A stretch of DNA of 64,000 nucleotides from Haloarcula taiwanensis (lineage in GTDB: Archaea; Halobacteriota; Halobacteria; Halobacteriales; Haloarculaceae), in NCBI GenBank assembly GCA_002844335.1, contig CP019154.1, positions 1,302,001 through 1,366,000 on the forward strand, read 5' to 3'. Position 1 is the stretch's first letter. Each line of letters begins with the position of its first letter. A model generated the notes under the pieces. It was given only the letters and a program-made list of their open reading frames with translations. It made no database searches and was not told the origin of the DNA. A program made the translations under genes and the position numbers. Positions 40,216 to 50,075 of this stretch are shown here, one piece after another.

Positions 40216-42225
40216 TCAGTAGCCGAGGTATATCGCCAGCGCTTTCAGAACGCTGTACAGTCCGATAGCAACGCCCAGTAGCCCGCCGAGAACGGTTCCG
40301 ACGATGCCGTCGGGCCACAGCGAGAGCGGGTTCGGAATCCCGACCGACGGGAGCGCTGGAATCGGGAGGCCACCGCTGTCAGCCGTTACGTTCCCGACAC
40401 GTAGCCCGTCGACAGTCAAGTTTCCAGTGGTGTTGTCCGGCATCGAGCGGGCAAACTCCGTCGTTCGCGTCTCGCCGGCGGGGACCGTGACTGTCCGCGT
40501 TGTCAGTATCGAGGTGTTGAGCGCGACGATCACGTTGTGGTCGCCGCTCGCAGTCCCCCGGTTTTCAAGCTCGACGGCGATGACGGTTCGCTCGCCGGGG
40601 CCGAGTTCCGATGGAACTGCCGTGGCGTTCGTGACCAGGATATCCGGCTGTCCGGGTTCTTCTGTCTGTGTCTCGGTCGTCTCGGGTTCGGCCGTCGACG
40701 TTTCCGAGTTGGTTGTCGCCGCCTCCGCATCCACGTCTGTCGCTGCCGTCCGTTCGACTCCGACGACGAACGTCGAAAGTCCCGGAGAGTCAGCCCGGTA
40801 GACGATGTGTGACTCGCTCCGGCCGGCAATAGCAGTCGCTAAGGGCGTCCACCCGCCGTCCTTCCGGAACAGCGTCACAGCCTCGGGTTCCGCACCGACT
40901 GCCGCCAGTGTGTCACGGTCAACAGTAAACGTGAACGTCGCGCCCTCAGCCGGAACGGACCCGTGGTCGATATCGAACCGGCTGACGCCAGTGTGACCGG
41001 TGGCAGTCACGAACGCTGGCGTGGGCTGGCGGGAGCGGACGGTGAGTGTGGCGGATTCGTTACCCGGGAACGACGCGGCAAGCCGTTCCAGCGTTCCGTT
41101 CTCACCGGTGACGAGTGGCCCCTCCGGAGACCGAATTTGCTGTGTCTGGCCGGACCCGTTCACCGAGACGTTCGCCGTAGTCGCGTTCGGCTGTCGCACA
41201 GTTACGTTCCCGGCGGACCCGTTCCCAACGACGGACACGACTCTGGTCACACTATCCGTGTTCCCGAGCGGGTCAGCGACTGTCACGGTTACCTCGTGAC
41301 TGCCGGGTGAGGCGAAGGCTACGGTGATATTCTCGCCGGTGAGGATGGTATCACTCCCGACTTGCCACCGGACCGAATCGACGCCCTGATTGTCTGTCGT
41401 CTCCGCTGCGGAGAAGGTCACTGACTCGCCGACAGTTGCGTTCTCCGGCCCAGCGACACTGACGTTCGGCGCGGAGTCGTCATAGAGGAACGTCTGCTGT
41501 CGTCCAAAAGAGTTCTCGTTTCCGTTCTCGTCGGTCACCGACATCAGCAGCAACGAGTACTCGCCTTCTTCGGGGAACGTGTACGTCCGCGTGTACGTGT
41601 TCACGTTACCGGTGCGTTCGGTGAATCCCGAGATGTTGAGTGTGTCTATCGACGGGCCACCGACGGAGACTCGAAGCTGTTGTATCGGTTCGTGAATGCC
41701 GACAGAGATACGGGCGGTGGAGCTATTGACGCGGCTTACCTCGAACGACTGATACTTCGGCACGACGGAGTCCATCCCGCTGACGGTGACTGACTTGTGC
41801 GGAAGCTCGTTCCCCGCTTCGTCGGTGATGCTGGCGGCGTCACGGAGACTGACGGTGACGTTGTCTGTGTCGACCTTTTTTTCCAACAGGAGGGAGACGC
41901 GCACCCCCGTCCTGTTTGTTCCGGAAGCGTCGATTGATGTGACTGAGACGTTTTCTACTCGGCCCGCAGTTAGCTCGAAATCCGCTGCCTGAATCGTACT
42001 CGTGTCTAACGACCCGCCGTCGTCGAACAGGGTTACCTCGATAGTCGTAGCGTTGCCCCGCGTCGCATTGCCCCACTCCGGCGACTCGGTGTCGTCAGCC
42101 GCAGCGGTGCCAGAAGCAACAGTACCGAGCAGCGTGAGCAAAAGAAGGGCAACGAGCAGCGGAAGCCACCAGCGACGACGCCCGGTCGACAGCGCTGTCT
42201 CGCGAGGGTCACTGGTGGCACTCAT
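40216..42225 (-). CDS. Large secreted/surface protein with Ig-like (PKD/CARDB) domains and C-terminal membrane anchor
   Basis: The 669-residue protein has an N-terminal signal/anchor ('WWLPLLVALLLLTLLGTVAS'), several beta-sandwich domains, one PKD-like ('SVAGPENATVGESVTFSAAE', 'GSHEVTVTVADPLGNTDS'), a Thr/Glu-rich linker (~530-555), a CARDB-like domain ('VPSELGPGERTVIAVELENR', 'VTVPAGETRTTEF') and a C-terminal hydrophobic segment ('GIVGTVLGGLLGVAIGLYSV'). More than fifteen N-x-S/T sequons suggest heavy N-glycosylation. A surface adhesion or structural role is likely but unproven. ATG 42225 (MSATSDPRET) is preferred over a start 7 codons upstream. Confidence 0.75.
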   Translation of the reverse strand: MSATSDPRETALSTGRRRWWLPLLVALLLLTLLGTVASGTAAADDTESPEWGNATRGNATTIEVTLFDDGGSLDTSTIQAADFELTAGRVENVSVTSIDASGTNRTGVRVSLLLEKKVDTDNVTVSLRDAASITDEAGNELPHKSVTVSGMDSVVPKYQSFEVSRVNSSTARISVGIHEPIQQLRVSVGGPSIDTLNISGFTERTGNVNTYTRTYTFPEEGEYSLLLMSVTDENGNENSFGRQQTFLYDDSAPNVSVAGPENATVGESVTFSAAETTDNQGVDSVRWQVGSDTILTGENITVAFASPGSHEVTVTVADPLGNTDSVTRVVSVVGNGSAGNVTVRQPNATTANVSVNGSGQTQQIRSPEGPLVTGENGTLERLAASFPGNESATLTVRSRQPTPAFVTATGHTGVSRFDIDHGSVPAEGATFTFTVDRDTLAAVGAEPEAVTLFRKDGGWTPLATAIAGRSESHIVYRADSPGLSTFVVGVERTAATDVDAEAATTNSETSTAEPETTETQTEEPGQPDILVTNATAVPSELGPGERTVIAVELENRGTASGDHNVIVALNTSILTTRTVTVPAGETRTTEFARSMPDNTTGNLTVDGLRVGNVTADSGGLPIPALPSVGIPNPLSLWPDGIVGTVLGGLLGVAIGLYSVLKALAIYLGY

Positions 42226-42408
42226 AGTACATGGGTAGCCCGGCACCCGATATCAATGGTGCGCCACCATTATGAGAGGTGATAATCGCGTGTGGGGACT
42301 ATCTGCAATCTATATCGGGGTACCGAACCCGTCGTTGACAGTCGCCCCGCTGGCATCGCGTTTCCAGGGAGTATACAGTCCCTACCAGTTCGGTTTCAAT
42401 AGTAAACA

Positions 42409-42424
42409 GTGTGTATTTAATATA
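42409..42424 (+). promoter_or_regulatory. Promoter of the 42460 gene
   Basis: GTGTATTTAATATACA is a strong AT-rich TATA element about 40 nt before the GTG start, with the expected transcription start near 42440. Confidence 0.45.
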
Positions 42425-42459
42425 CAGGATGACAACAGGATAACAGACCACGTGGGGGC

Positions 42460-42843
42460 GTGGTTGCGGAGGGTGACGTGTTCACAACGGACCGAACGGT
42501 CCCGATAGGGACCATCGACGGGTGGTGTAGCGCCCTGCTCGACGAGCTTGCAGCCGTCGAGCGAGAACTATGGCTTGTTGTCGCCGTGACGCTTATCGTC
42601 GACGTGTGGCTGACACACGTTGGCCTTCAGCACGGCCTACACGAAGGCAACCCCGTGATGCGGGCTGCGATAGAGACGTTCGGGATCGCCGTCCTCGGCG
42701 TGACGAAAGTCGGCGTTCTCGGGCTGGCGGGGGTGACCCGCCGTCTGCTGAGCGATCAGCGCGGCGTCGTCGTGCCGCTCGGGCTGGCGCTCCCGTGGGT
42801 GGCGGCGGTCGTGATTAACGCGGCCCTCCTGATTAGTCTGTAG
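42460..42843 (+). CDS. DUF5658-like small membrane protein
   Basis: The 127-residue protein has three membrane helices with 'ELWLVVAVTLIVDVWLTHVG', 'LQHGLHEGNPVMRAAIETFG' and a final 'LALPWVAAVVINAALLISL'. The 'D-x-x-LT ... E-x-NP' pattern (DVWLTHVGLQHG...EGNPVM) is that of the archaeal/bacterial DUF5658 family, function unknown. Translation appears to start at GTG 42460; another GTG at 42478 is an alternative. Confidence 0.65.
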   Translation: MVAEGDVFTTDRTVPIGTIDGWCSALLDELAAVERELWLVVAVTLIVDVWLTHVGLQHGLHEGNPVMRAAIETFGIAVLGVTKVGVLGLAGVTRRLLSDQRGVVVPLGLALPWVAAVVINAALLISL

Positions 42844-43033
42844 CTACCTCGGGGGTATACTGTACTCAGCTTTCGTTCGCTCACCGACCCAACAGCCCGC
42901 ACGCATTGGGTCGCTGTAGGCGACTCAGGCGCGGACATTCCGTTTGGCTATTAGTTCCGTTGTGCGTAATTTCTGTCTGGAAAATCCCATGGACGGCGGT
43001 ACCCTTTTCCCCACAGTCTGAGACATAACCCGT

Positions 43034-44290
43034 ATGTCGCCTGAGGTGAACCCGTTTGAGAGTTTACAGGAGCAGATCGACGACGCGTCGGACTATCTCG
43101 AATATTCGACTGACGTGCTTGAACGGCTGAAACACCCCGAGCGAGTGCTGGAGGCAAACCTTTCCGTGGAGATGGATGACGGCTCCGTCGAGGTGTTTCG
43201 TGCCTACCGATCACAGTTCAACGGTGACAGAGGGCCGTACAAGGGTGGCATCCGCTATCACCCGCAGGTCACACGCGACGAGGTCAAGGCACTGTCTGGC
43301 TGGATGGTGTACAAGTGTGCTGCTGTGAACATCCCCTACGGCGGCGGGAAAGGCGGCATCGAGATCGATCCGCGACAGTACTCAGCCAGTGAAATCGAGC
43401 GGATAACGCGGTCGTTCGCGAAGGAACTCCGCCCGATTATCGGCGAGGACCAGGACATCCCCGCACCCGATGTCAACACCGGCCAGCGCGAGATGAACTG
43501 GATCAAAGACACGTACGAGACGCTGGAAAACACCACCGAACCCGGCGTCATCACCGGCAAGGCTCCGGAATCGGGCGGCAGTGCGGGCCGTGTCGAGGCG
43601 ACCGGTCGCTCGGTGATGCTCACCGCGCGGGAGGCCTTTGACTACCTCGGCAAGGACATCGAGGACGCGACGGTGGCCGTGCAGGGCTACGGAAACGCTG
43701 GCTCCGTGGCTGCAAAACTCATCGAGGACCTTGGCGCGAACATCGTCGCAGTATCAGACTCCTCCGGAGCCGTCTACAACCCTGACGGGCTCGACGCCCG
43801 CGACGCGAAGGCGTTCAAGAGCGAGACCGGGTCGCTGGCCAGCTACGAGGGCGCGAGGGAGGAGCTGACGAACGAGGAGTTGCTGACGATGGATGTGGAC
43901 CTGCTCGTTCCGGCGGCGCTCGAAAACGCCATCGACGGCGACCTCGCGCAGGATGTACAGGCTGACATCGTCGTGGAGGCGGCAAATGGCCCGCTGACGC
44001 CGAACGCGGACGACGTCCTCACCGAGCGTGACGTGGCCGTGTTCCCAGACATCCTCGCCAACGCCGGTGGCGTCACGGTGTCGTACTTCGAGTGGGTCCA
44101 GAATCGCCAGCGGTTCTACTGGTCCGAAGAGCGTGTGAACAACGAACTGGAGACCATCATTACGAACGCGTTTGACGACCTCGTCGAGACATACGAGCAG
44201 ACCGGCGCGCCGAACTTCCGGACGGCGATGTACGTCGTCGCAATCCAGCGTGTCGTCGCTGCGGCCGAGGAAGGCGGCATCTGGCCCTGA
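43034..44290 (+). CDS. gdhA: Glutamate dehydrogenase (Glu/Leu/Phe/Val dehydrogenase family)
   Basis: The 418-residue enzyme interconverts glutamate and 2-oxoglutarate plus ammonia. '[20 protein letters not shown]' and '[20 protein letters not shown]' carry the substrate and catalytic lysines. The C-terminal NAD(P) domain begins '[20 protein letters not shown]' (GxGxxG-like), and '[20 protein letters not shown]' closes the active site. Length is typical for the hexameric class. Coenzyme preference cannot be fixed from sequence alone. Confidence 0.96.
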   Translation: MSPEVNPFESLQEQIDDASDYLEYSTDVLERLKHPERVLEANLSVEMDDGSVEVFRAYRSQFNGDRGPYKGGIRYHPQVTRDEVKALSGWMVYKCAAVNIPYGGGKGGIEIDPRQYSASEIERITRSFAKELRPIIGEDQDIPAPDVNTGQREMNWIKDTYETLENTTEPGVITGKAPESGGSAGRVEATGRSVMLTAREAFDYLGKDIEDATVAVQGYGNAGSVAAKLIEDLGANIVAVSDSSGAVYNPDGLDARDAKAFKSETGSLASYEGAREELTNEELLTMDVDLLVPAALENAIDGDLAQDVQADIVVEAANGPLTPNADDVLTERDVAVFPDILANAGGVTVSYFEWVQNRQRFYWSEERVNNELETIITNAFDDLVETYEQTGAPNFRTAMYVVAIQRVVAAAEEGGIWP

Positions 44291-44353
44291 CCGCGTCCCG
44301 GACTCAGTCGCGGCTATCGCGGGTGTTTTGCCGGCGCTTCCCCTACTGTGTGT

Positions 44354-44839
44354 ATGGACATTTACGAGCGCCAGGTTCGCGTCGAAGCCCCACTGTCCGA
44401 GGTCTGGAAGTTCCACGCGACAGGCGATGGACTGGTCGCGCTGACTCCCGACTGGATGAACATCCGCATCGAGGAGGAGCGGGGACCGGATGGTGAGCCC
44501 GACCCTGAAGAACTGACCGCTGGGTCGGTCGTCGTCTCCTCGATCAAGCCCTTCGGCGTGCCGCCGCGCCAGCGCTGGGTGTCGAACATCGTCGCCCGGG
44601 AGGAAGGCGACGACGAGGCGATGTTCCGCGACGTGATGGCGGAGGGACCGTTTCCCCACTGGGAGCACACGCACACGTTCCGGGCGCTGAGCGACAGGGA
44701 GACGCTCGTCCACGACCACGTCGAGTTCGAACTGCCCGGCGGACCGCTCGGCCGGGCGCTTGGCCCCTTTGGCTGTCTCGGGATGGAGCCGATGTTCCGG
44801 TATCGCCATCAGCAGACGAAGGAACTGCTCGAAGGGTAA
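44354..44839 (+). CDS. SRPBCC (START/Bet v1-like) family protein
   Basis: The 161-residue protein starts 'MDIYERQVRVEAPLSEVWKF', the typical first strand and helix of SRPBCC ligand-binding folds, followed by 'VVSSIKPFGVPPRQRWVSNI' and 'LVHDHVEFELPGGPLGRALG', and ends in a long C-terminal helix ('MFRYRHQQTKELLEG'). This resembles the cyclase/dehydrase-like SRPBCC proteins often annotated as cell-division inhibitors or polyketide-cyclase-like. Ligand is unknown. ATG 44354 is favoured over GTG 44348. Confidence 0.8.
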   Translation: MDIYERQVRVEAPLSEVWKFHATGDGLVALTPDWMNIRIEEERGPDGEPDPEELTAGSVVVSSIKPFGVPPRQRWVSNIVAREEGDDEAMFRDVMAEGPFPHWEHTHTFRALSDRETLVHDHVEFELPGGPLGRALGPFGCLGMEPMFRYRHQQTKELLEG

Positions 44840-44972
44840 CCAACACGTCACGGACCCGACTATGGTATCCGGTGTTTCTTTAGTCCCGTGCCGGATACTA
44901 TCGCGGGATGAGTAGACGTGTCGTCGCAATACCAGATGTGGCTGTGCTGTCTCCGTGCCACAACGGAGCAGG

Positions 44973-45881
44973 ATGGGCGTGACCGAGCCGCGAATCGACC
45001 CGCGAATCGGGCTGGTCGTCGCCGTTCTCGCGGTCAGTACGAGCGCGATTCTCGTCCGGTGGAGCGATGCCGCGGCGTCGGTGGCGGCGTTCTACCGTGT
45101 TCTGTTGACGACCGCACTGCTAGCCCCGCTGGCGCTGGGGCGGCACCGGTCGGCGTTCGGGCGGCTCGCTCGACGGGACGTACTGGCGGCGGCGGCGACC
45201 GGCGTCGCGCTCGCAGTGCACTTCGCCGCGTGGTTCGAGAGTCTGGCGTGGACCAGCGTCGCGGCGTCGGTCACACTGGTCCAGTGTCAGCCGCTGTTCG
45301 TCGCCGTCGGCGCGTGGGCGCTGCTGGACGAGCGCGTCACGCGTGGCACGACGGCAGGCATTCTGGTCGCTATCGGTGGCATCGTCGTGATGTCAATCGG
45401 CGAACTGCTCGGCGGCGGAGCGGTCGGCACGCGGCCACTGTACGGCAACGCCTTGGCTCTCGTCGGTGGCGTTATGGCCGCCGGCTATGTCCTCGCCGGG
45501 CGCTCGCTCCGCCAGCGGTTCCCCCTTGTCCCGTACGTGACCGTCGTCTACAGCGTCGCGGCTGTATCGCTCCTCGTTTTCGTCGTCGCGTCGGGCCACC
45601 CCGTGACCGGCTACCCACCACGGGAGTGGGCGCTGTTTCTCGCGATGGCTGTCGGCCCCGGCGTGTTCGGCCACACCGTCCTCAACTGGGCACTAGCACA
45701 CGTCGAATCAAGCATGGTCAGTGTCTCGCTGCTCGGCGAGCCGGTCGCGAGCGCGCTGCTGGCACTGCTGTTGCTCGCAGAGACTCCCGGGCCGTCGACC
45801 GTCGTCGGTGGGGCCGTCGTGCTCGTCGGTATCGGCGTTGTTGCCAGAAGTCGAGCCGTCGGGGCACCCCCCGCAGACTGA
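44973..45881 (+). CDS. EamA/DMT-superfamily transporter
   Basis: The 302-residue protein has ten predicted membrane helices in two EamA repeats, the first starting 'IGLVVAVLAVSTSAILVRWS' with 'ASVTLVQCQPLFVAVGAWAL', the second with 'NALALVGGVMAAGYVLAGRS' and 'AHVESSMVSVSLLGEPVASA'. Such proteins export or import small metabolites; the substrate is not predictable. A purine-rich GGAGCAGG precedes ATG 44973. Confidence 0.9.
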   Translation: MGVTEPRIDPRIGLVVAVLAVSTSAILVRWSDAAASVAAFYRVLLTTALLAPLALGRHRSAFGRLARRDVLAAAATGVALAVHFAAWFESLAWTSVAASVTLVQCQPLFVAVGAWALLDERVTRGTTAGILVAIGGIVVMSIGELLGGGAVGTRPLYGNALALVGGVMAAGYVLAGRSLRQRFPLVPYVTVVYSVAAVSLLVFVVASGHPVTGYPPREWALFLAMAVGPGVFGHTVLNWALAHVESSMVSVSLLGEPVASALLALLLLAETPGPSTVVGGAVVLVGIGVVARSRAVGAPPAD

Positions 45882-45897
45882 GGCCGTTCCGGTCAGC

Positions 45898-46692
45898 CTA
45901 CGCGCGTTTCTCTACGGCTCCACGGATTTCTGCGGCGGCGAAGTCGTGGTCCGGGCGGATGTTGACGAAATCGAGGAACTCCTCCGCGGCCAGCAACTCA
46001 GACGTATCGTAGTGACGTGCGGCGGCGGCGACTGCGGTCGGTGCACCGATGAGCGGCTCCAGTGCGCCCAGCGCACACGCGAGATCATAGGCCCGGGCGT
46101 CACTGATCGCCGCTTCACGGACGCTCGTGGCGTCGATGAAGTACAGGTCGTCGTGGGCCACGAGCACGTTCTCACAGCGGAAGTCGCCGTGTGCCAGGCC
46201 GTCCTCGTGCATCCGGTGGAGGAAGTCAAACACCGTCGGACTGTGTCGCTCGACGGTTTCGGCCGGGAGGTCGTCCAGCGGCTCGAAGTCGGGGATGTAT
46301 TCAAGTACCAGCACGCCCATTCCATCGTATTCGAATGCCTCGATTGGCTCGGGAGCGTTGACGCCGATTTCCCGCATCCGCTGGGTCGCCGCCAGCTCGT
46401 GTTCCGCCATCTCGTAGGGCGTCCCGAAGTGCTCGAAAAAGCCCTCTGTGCCGGACGAAAACGCGCCGATGTTGCGGCCGGCGGTCAACAGCGTGTGAAC
46501 CAGCGAGTTCTGCCCCGTGATGACCTTCACGAACCACTGGTCGTTGACGACAAGCGGCGTCGAGAGCCAGTTATCGGCCTCCAGAAACGTCACGTGGGCC
46601 GCGGGCTCGTCGTACCGTTCGATTACCGCCTGCACCACGCCTTCGAGTTGCTCCCAGGGGACCGTCCCGCGGAGGAATCGCCGGAACGCCAT
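45898..46692 (-). CDS. RIO/Bud32-like protein kinase
   Basis: The 264-residue protein has the minimal kinase core: an ATP-anchoring Lys in 'NDQWFVKVITGQ', hinge 'GVLVLEYIPDFEPL', catalytic loop 'GLAHGDFRCENVLVAHDD' (His-Gly-Asp...Asn) and metal-binding 'LYFIDATSV' (Ile-Asp-Ala in place of DFG), as in RIO1/Bud32-type atypical kinases. A C-terminal helical part follows (~200-264). It is not the canonical Bud32-Kae1 fusion. Substrate is unknown; a ribosome or tRNA link is only suggested by family. Confidence 0.75.
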   Translation of the reverse strand: MAFRRFLRGTVPWEQLEGVVQAVIERYDEPAAHVTFLEADNWLSTPLVVNDQWFVKVITGQNSLVHTLLTAGRNIGAFSSGTEGFFEHFGTPYEMAEHELAATQRMREIGVNAPEPIEAFEYDGMGVLVLEYIPDFEPLDDLPAETVERHSPTVFDFLHRMHEDGLAHGDFRCENVLVAHDDLYFIDATSVREAAISDARAYDLACALGALEPLIGAPTAVAAAARHYDTSELLAAEEFLDFVNIRPDHDFAAAEIRGAVEKRA

Positions 46693-46775
46693 TCCCTCTA
46701 GGAAACGCCGTGGACGGGCAAATGGCTTGTGTCTGTCGGCGTGTGCTATTTAGTAACACAAAACATAGCTTCGGT

Positions 46776-47915
46776 ATGGAGTTCGACGTTCCCGGCGAAC
46801 ACCGGATGATACGGGATTCAGTCCGCGAGTTCTGTGAGAATGAGATTCAACCGATAGCACAAGACATCGAGGACGAGCACCGCTTCCCGGCCGAGATATT
46901 CGAGGAACTCGGCCAACTGGACGTGATGGGTGTGCCGATCAGCGAGGAGTGGGGCGGGCTCGGCGGCGATACGCTGATGTACGCGCTGGTCGCCGAGGAA
47001 CTCGGACGCGTCTCTGGGAGTATCGGACTCTCGTACGTGGCTCACACGTCGCTCGGGAGTAAGCCGATAGAGCTGTTCGGCACAGCCACACAGAAGGAGC
47101 GCTGGCTTACACCGCTCGCCACCGGCGAACAGCTCGGCGGCTGGGCGCTGACGGAACCGGGAAGCGGGAGCGACGCCAGCGACATGGACACGACGGCCAA
47201 GCGAGACGGCGACGAGTACGTCATCAACGGCACCAAGCAGTTCATCACGAACGCCTCCGTCGCCGGCTCGGTGCTCGTCAAGGCCGTCACAGACCCCGGA
47301 GCGGGCTACGACGGCATCTCGACGTTCATCGTCGCGCCCGAGGACGACGGCTGGGCGGTGACGACCGAGTGGGACAAGATGGGGCTGAACGCCTCGCCGA
47401 CCTGTGAACTCCAGTTCGACGACTGCCGGATTCCTGCGGACCGACTGCTCGGCGAGGAAGGAGCCGGCTGGGAACAGACGCTGCAGACCCTCAACGGCGG
47501 CCGCATCTCTATTGCTGCGCTCTCGACGGGACTCGCACAGGGGGCCTTCGAGGCCGCGAAATCCTACGCCACCGAACGCGAACAGTTCGACCGTCCCATC
47601 TCGAAGTTCGACGCCGTCCGGGACAAAATCGTCGAGATGGACCGCAAAATAGAGCGTGCTCGGCTGCTGACTCACAAGGCTGCGACGATGTACGACCAGG
47701 GAGAAGACGTAACGCGACTCTCGTCGCTTGCGAAACTCGACGCCAGCGAAATCTGTCGCGAGGTCGCCGAAGACGCCGTCCAGGTGCTTGGCGGCTACGG
47801 CTACACGACAGACTTCGCCCCGCAGCGGTTCTACCGGGACGCGAAGCTCATGGAAATCGGTGAGGGCACAAGCGAGATACAGCGGATGGTACTCGGCCGA
47901 GAACTTGGACTTTGA
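46776..47915 (+). CDS. acd: Acyl-CoA dehydrogenase (second copy)
   Basis: The 379-residue FAD enzyme has 'GGWALTEPGSGSDASDMDTT', 'AAKSYATEREQFDRPISKFD' and a C-terminal 'DAVQVLGGYGYTTDFAPQRF' with 'LMEIGEGTSEIQRMVLGREL'. The catalytic base position in 'EIGEGTSE' is conserved. It shares the fold with the copy at 36958 but differs throughout, so it is an older paralogue, perhaps with a different chain-length preference. It stands alone, between the kinase gene and a UspA gene. Confidence 0.94.
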   Translation: MEFDVPGEHRMIRDSVREFCENEIQPIAQDIEDEHRFPAEIFEELGQLDVMGVPISEEWGGLGGDTLMYALVAEELGRVSGSIGLSYVAHTSLGSKPIELFGTATQKERWLTPLATGEQLGGWALTEPGSGSDASDMDTTAKRDGDEYVINGTKQFITNASVAGSVLVKAVTDPGAGYDGISTFIVAPEDDGWAVTTEWDKMGLNASPTCELQFDDCRIPADRLLGEEGAGWEQTLQTLNGGRISIAALSTGLAQGAFEAAKSYATEREQFDRPISKFDAVRDKIVEMDRKIERARLLTHKAATMYDQGEDVTRLSSLAKLDASEICREVAEDAVQVLGGYGYTTDFAPQRFYRDAKLMEIGEGTSEIQRMVLGRELGL

Positions 47916-47930
47916 CGACGCCTACAGCGT

Positions 47931-48347
47931 TCAGATGTCGGACGGACTCTCCGGGACGACCGTGACTGGCACGTCGGCGGCGTCGATGACCGAAACCGCC
48001 GCGTCGCCGTCGCGGATTTTACCGGCTAGACCTTTCGGCTCGTGGCCCATGACGATATGTTGCACATCCACGTCAGCCGCGAGTTCGAGTAGTTCGTTGC
48101 CGACCCGCGTGCCCGAACGCATTGCAGACCGACCGACGTGTTCGATAGCGACCGTTGCCACGACATTGGTGTCGCGGAATCGGTCCCGCATCTCGTCCCG
48201 GAGTTGCATGGCCGTGCCGTCGGCGGTGTCTTCGTCGACGAGGTGGACGACGTACAGTTCCTCACCAAGTCCGTCTGCGAGTCGAACCGCCGTATCGATG
48301 ACTGCCGGGGAGACTGAATCGTTGGCGATTGCAACGAGAATGGTCAT
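47931..48347 (-). CDS. Universal stress protein (UspA family)
   Basis: The 138-residue protein starts 'MTILVAIANDSVSPAVIDTA' and has 'VQHIVMGHEPKGLAGKIRDG' in the nucleotide-binding region. The G-2x-G-9x-G(S/T) ATP signature seen in the other UspA here (14041) is altered (GHEPKGL, then GDAAVSVI), so it may be of the non-ATP-binding class. Convergent with acyl-CoA dehydrogenase. Confidence 0.82.
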   Translation of the reverse strand: MTILVAIANDSVSPAVIDTAVRLADGLGEELYVVHLVDEDTADGTAMQLRDEMRDRFRDTNVVATVAIEHVGRSAMRSGTRVGNELLELAADVDVQHIVMGHEPKGLAGKIRDGDAAVSVIDAADVPVTVVPESPSDI

Positions 48348-48402
48348 ACAGGACCCACGGCCTTCGCGTCCAAATCACTTTCTGCCAACCTAACAGGTTG
48401 GC

Positions 48403-49875
48403 TTACTCTGTCGCCTTCAGGTTGTGGACAGCGTCAACGTACTCGACCACCTCGGCAGTCGGTTGGATGGCCGAGAGAATCGCGTCGGCGTCCTTGTACG
48501 CCATCGGCGCTTCGTCCCGGACGCCTTCGATGACGGACTCCGAGTAGATGCCGTCCATCGCCGCGGCGAACTCGTCCATGTCGACCTCGCTGTGGGCCTG
48601 CCGACGGCTCATCACGCGACCCGCGCCGTGTGGTGCTGTCTGGTGGTACTCGTCGTTACCCTTCCCTCGTGCGATAATCGACCCGTCGGCCATGTTGAAC
48701 GGGACCAGCAGCCGCTGGCCGTCGCGGGCCGGGGTCGCCCCCTTGCGGATGGTGAGGTCGCGGAAGTCGATGTAGTTGTGAATCGACTGAAAGCGGTCGA
48801 CGGGGTCGATACCCAGCGCGTCACAGACGGCGTCGCTCATCAGGTCGCGGTTCCAGCGGGCATATTGCTGGGCGAACAGCATATCGACGAGGTAGCCGTG
48901 GGCCTCACGGCCTTCGAGCCAATCGAGGTCCGTGTTGCGGTCCTCGTCGTCGCTGCTGTGGATGGCGTCCTGCACCTGTCCCAGCGCGTCGAAGGCGTCT
49001 TCGATCTCGGAGCCGTCGAGTTCCCGGCGTAGCCGCTCTTTCCGGATGTATGACTCGCCCATGCCGCCGGTGACCCAGGCGTAGAGGTCCCGGGATTCGA
49101 CGGTGTCCGGGTCGAACTTCAGGTACTCGACGTACTCCTCGGGAATCTGCTCGCGGATCTCGCCGATGGTCCGGCGGTCCGTCGCCGTCGACTGCCAGTA
49201 TTCGGCGACGGACTTGCCGAGGTAGCGGGAGCCACTGTGGATGACCAGCCAGTAGTCGCCCGATTCGCGTGCCTGTCCGAACTCGATAAAGTGATTCCCG
49301 CCGCCCAGCGTCCCCGCGCTCTTGATGATATACCCCATGCCCTGGCGCTGGTCTGCCAGCACGCGGTCACACAGCGACTCGAAGTACTCCTCGTCGTAGC
49401 CGTCGAAGTCGAACTCCACAGGGTCGATGTGTTCGCCGAACCGCTCCGCGTAGGCTGCGTCGAACTGCTCGAAGACGCGGTTAGCCCGCTCGAACGGGAA
49501 CTCCTCGACGAGGTGGACGGCGTCGTCGTAGTCGTGAACGTTTCGCCCCATCGGGACCGCCTCGCGGACGCGTCGCTCGCGCTCGGCGTCTTCCAGCGGG
49601 AGGTCCGGTCCGAGGTTTGTCGCGGCCATTCCACAGCCGACGTCGACGCCCACGATGTTCGGGACGACACGGTCGCCCAGCGGCATGGTGAAGCCGATAG
49701 GTGCGCCGGCTCCCCAGTGCGTGTCCGGCATGATCCGCACCGGTTCGGTGAACGCCGGGTGGTCGATGAGCGTCTCGATCTGCTCTCGACACCCGCTCTC
49801 GACGAGCGATTCGTCGTCGACCATCACCCGCGCCGTGGTGTGTTCGCCCGTCAGTTCGAGTACCATTGGTGTCAT
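48403..49875 (-). CDS. rtcB: RtcB RNA-splicing ligase
   Basis: The 490-residue enzyme joins RNA 2',3'-cyclic phosphate and 5'-OH ends using GTP and Mn. Metal/catalytic motifs: 'NIVGVDVGCGMAATNLG' (Cys81), 'AGTLGGGNHFIEFG', 'WLVIHSGSRYLGKS' and, near the C-terminus, 'QTAPHGAGRVMSRRQA', whose His is the guanylylated residue. In haloarchaea RtcB ligates exons of intron-containing tRNAs, and the tRNA-Trp at 23398 is such a substrate. No archease gene is adjacent. Start may be ATG 49875 or 49866 (MVLELTGEH). Confidence 0.95.
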   Translation of the reverse strand: MTPMVLELTGEHTTARVMVDDESLVESGCREQIETLIDHPAFTEPVRIMPDTHWGAGAPIGFTMPLGDRVVPNIVGVDVGCGMAATNLGPDLPLEDAERERRVREAVPMGRNVHDYDDAVHLVEEFPFERANRVFEQFDAAYAERFGEHIDPVEFDFDGYDEEYFESLCDRVLADQRQGMGYIIKSAGTLGGGNHFIEFGQARESGDYWLVIHSGSRYLGKSVAEYWQSTATDRRTIGEIREQIPEEYVEYLKFDPDTVESRDLYAWVTGGMGESYIRKERLRRELDGSEIEDAFDALGQVQDAIHSSDDEDRNTDLDWLEGREAHGYLVDMLFAQQYARWNRDLMSDAVCDALGIDPVDRFQSIHNYIDFRDLTIRKGATPARDGQRLLVPFNMADGSIIARGKGNDEYHQTAPHGAGRVMSRRQAHSEVDMDEFAAAMDGIYSESVIEGVRDEAPMAYKDADAILSAIQPTAEVVEYVDAVHNLKATE

Positions 49876-49995
49876 AACGTAATCGCATGGAGGGTTTGAA
49901 CCTCACGGTGGCCCGTAAGCGACTGGCACTCCGCCGAAGCAACAAAAACCCGAGGCCGAACAGGAGGTGACAGGCTAACCCGGTGATATATTCCT

Positions 49996-50049
49996 TCTCA
50001 GCCGCTGAGATGGGTTTTCACTCTGTGAGAACTCCCGTTCCCTTATATG
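49996..50049 (+). promoter_or_regulatory. Promoter/operator region of the DoxX-like operon
   Basis: A TATA box (CTTATATG, 50042-50049) lies ~40 nt before the ATG. Upstream are two inverted repeats: TCTCAGC-C-GCTGAGA (49996-50010, perfect) and TTTTCAC-TCT-GTGAGAA (50015-50031, one mismatch). Their place just above the TATA box suggests a regulator-binding site. Confidence 0.45.
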
Positions 50050-50075
50050 CCACCGTAGTTCGGAATTCCACATGT

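Noticed and set aside
43754-44929. 391-codon minus-strand frame over gdhA and the SRPBCC gene
   Set aside because: Spans two well-supported genes on the other strand and shows no domain pattern.
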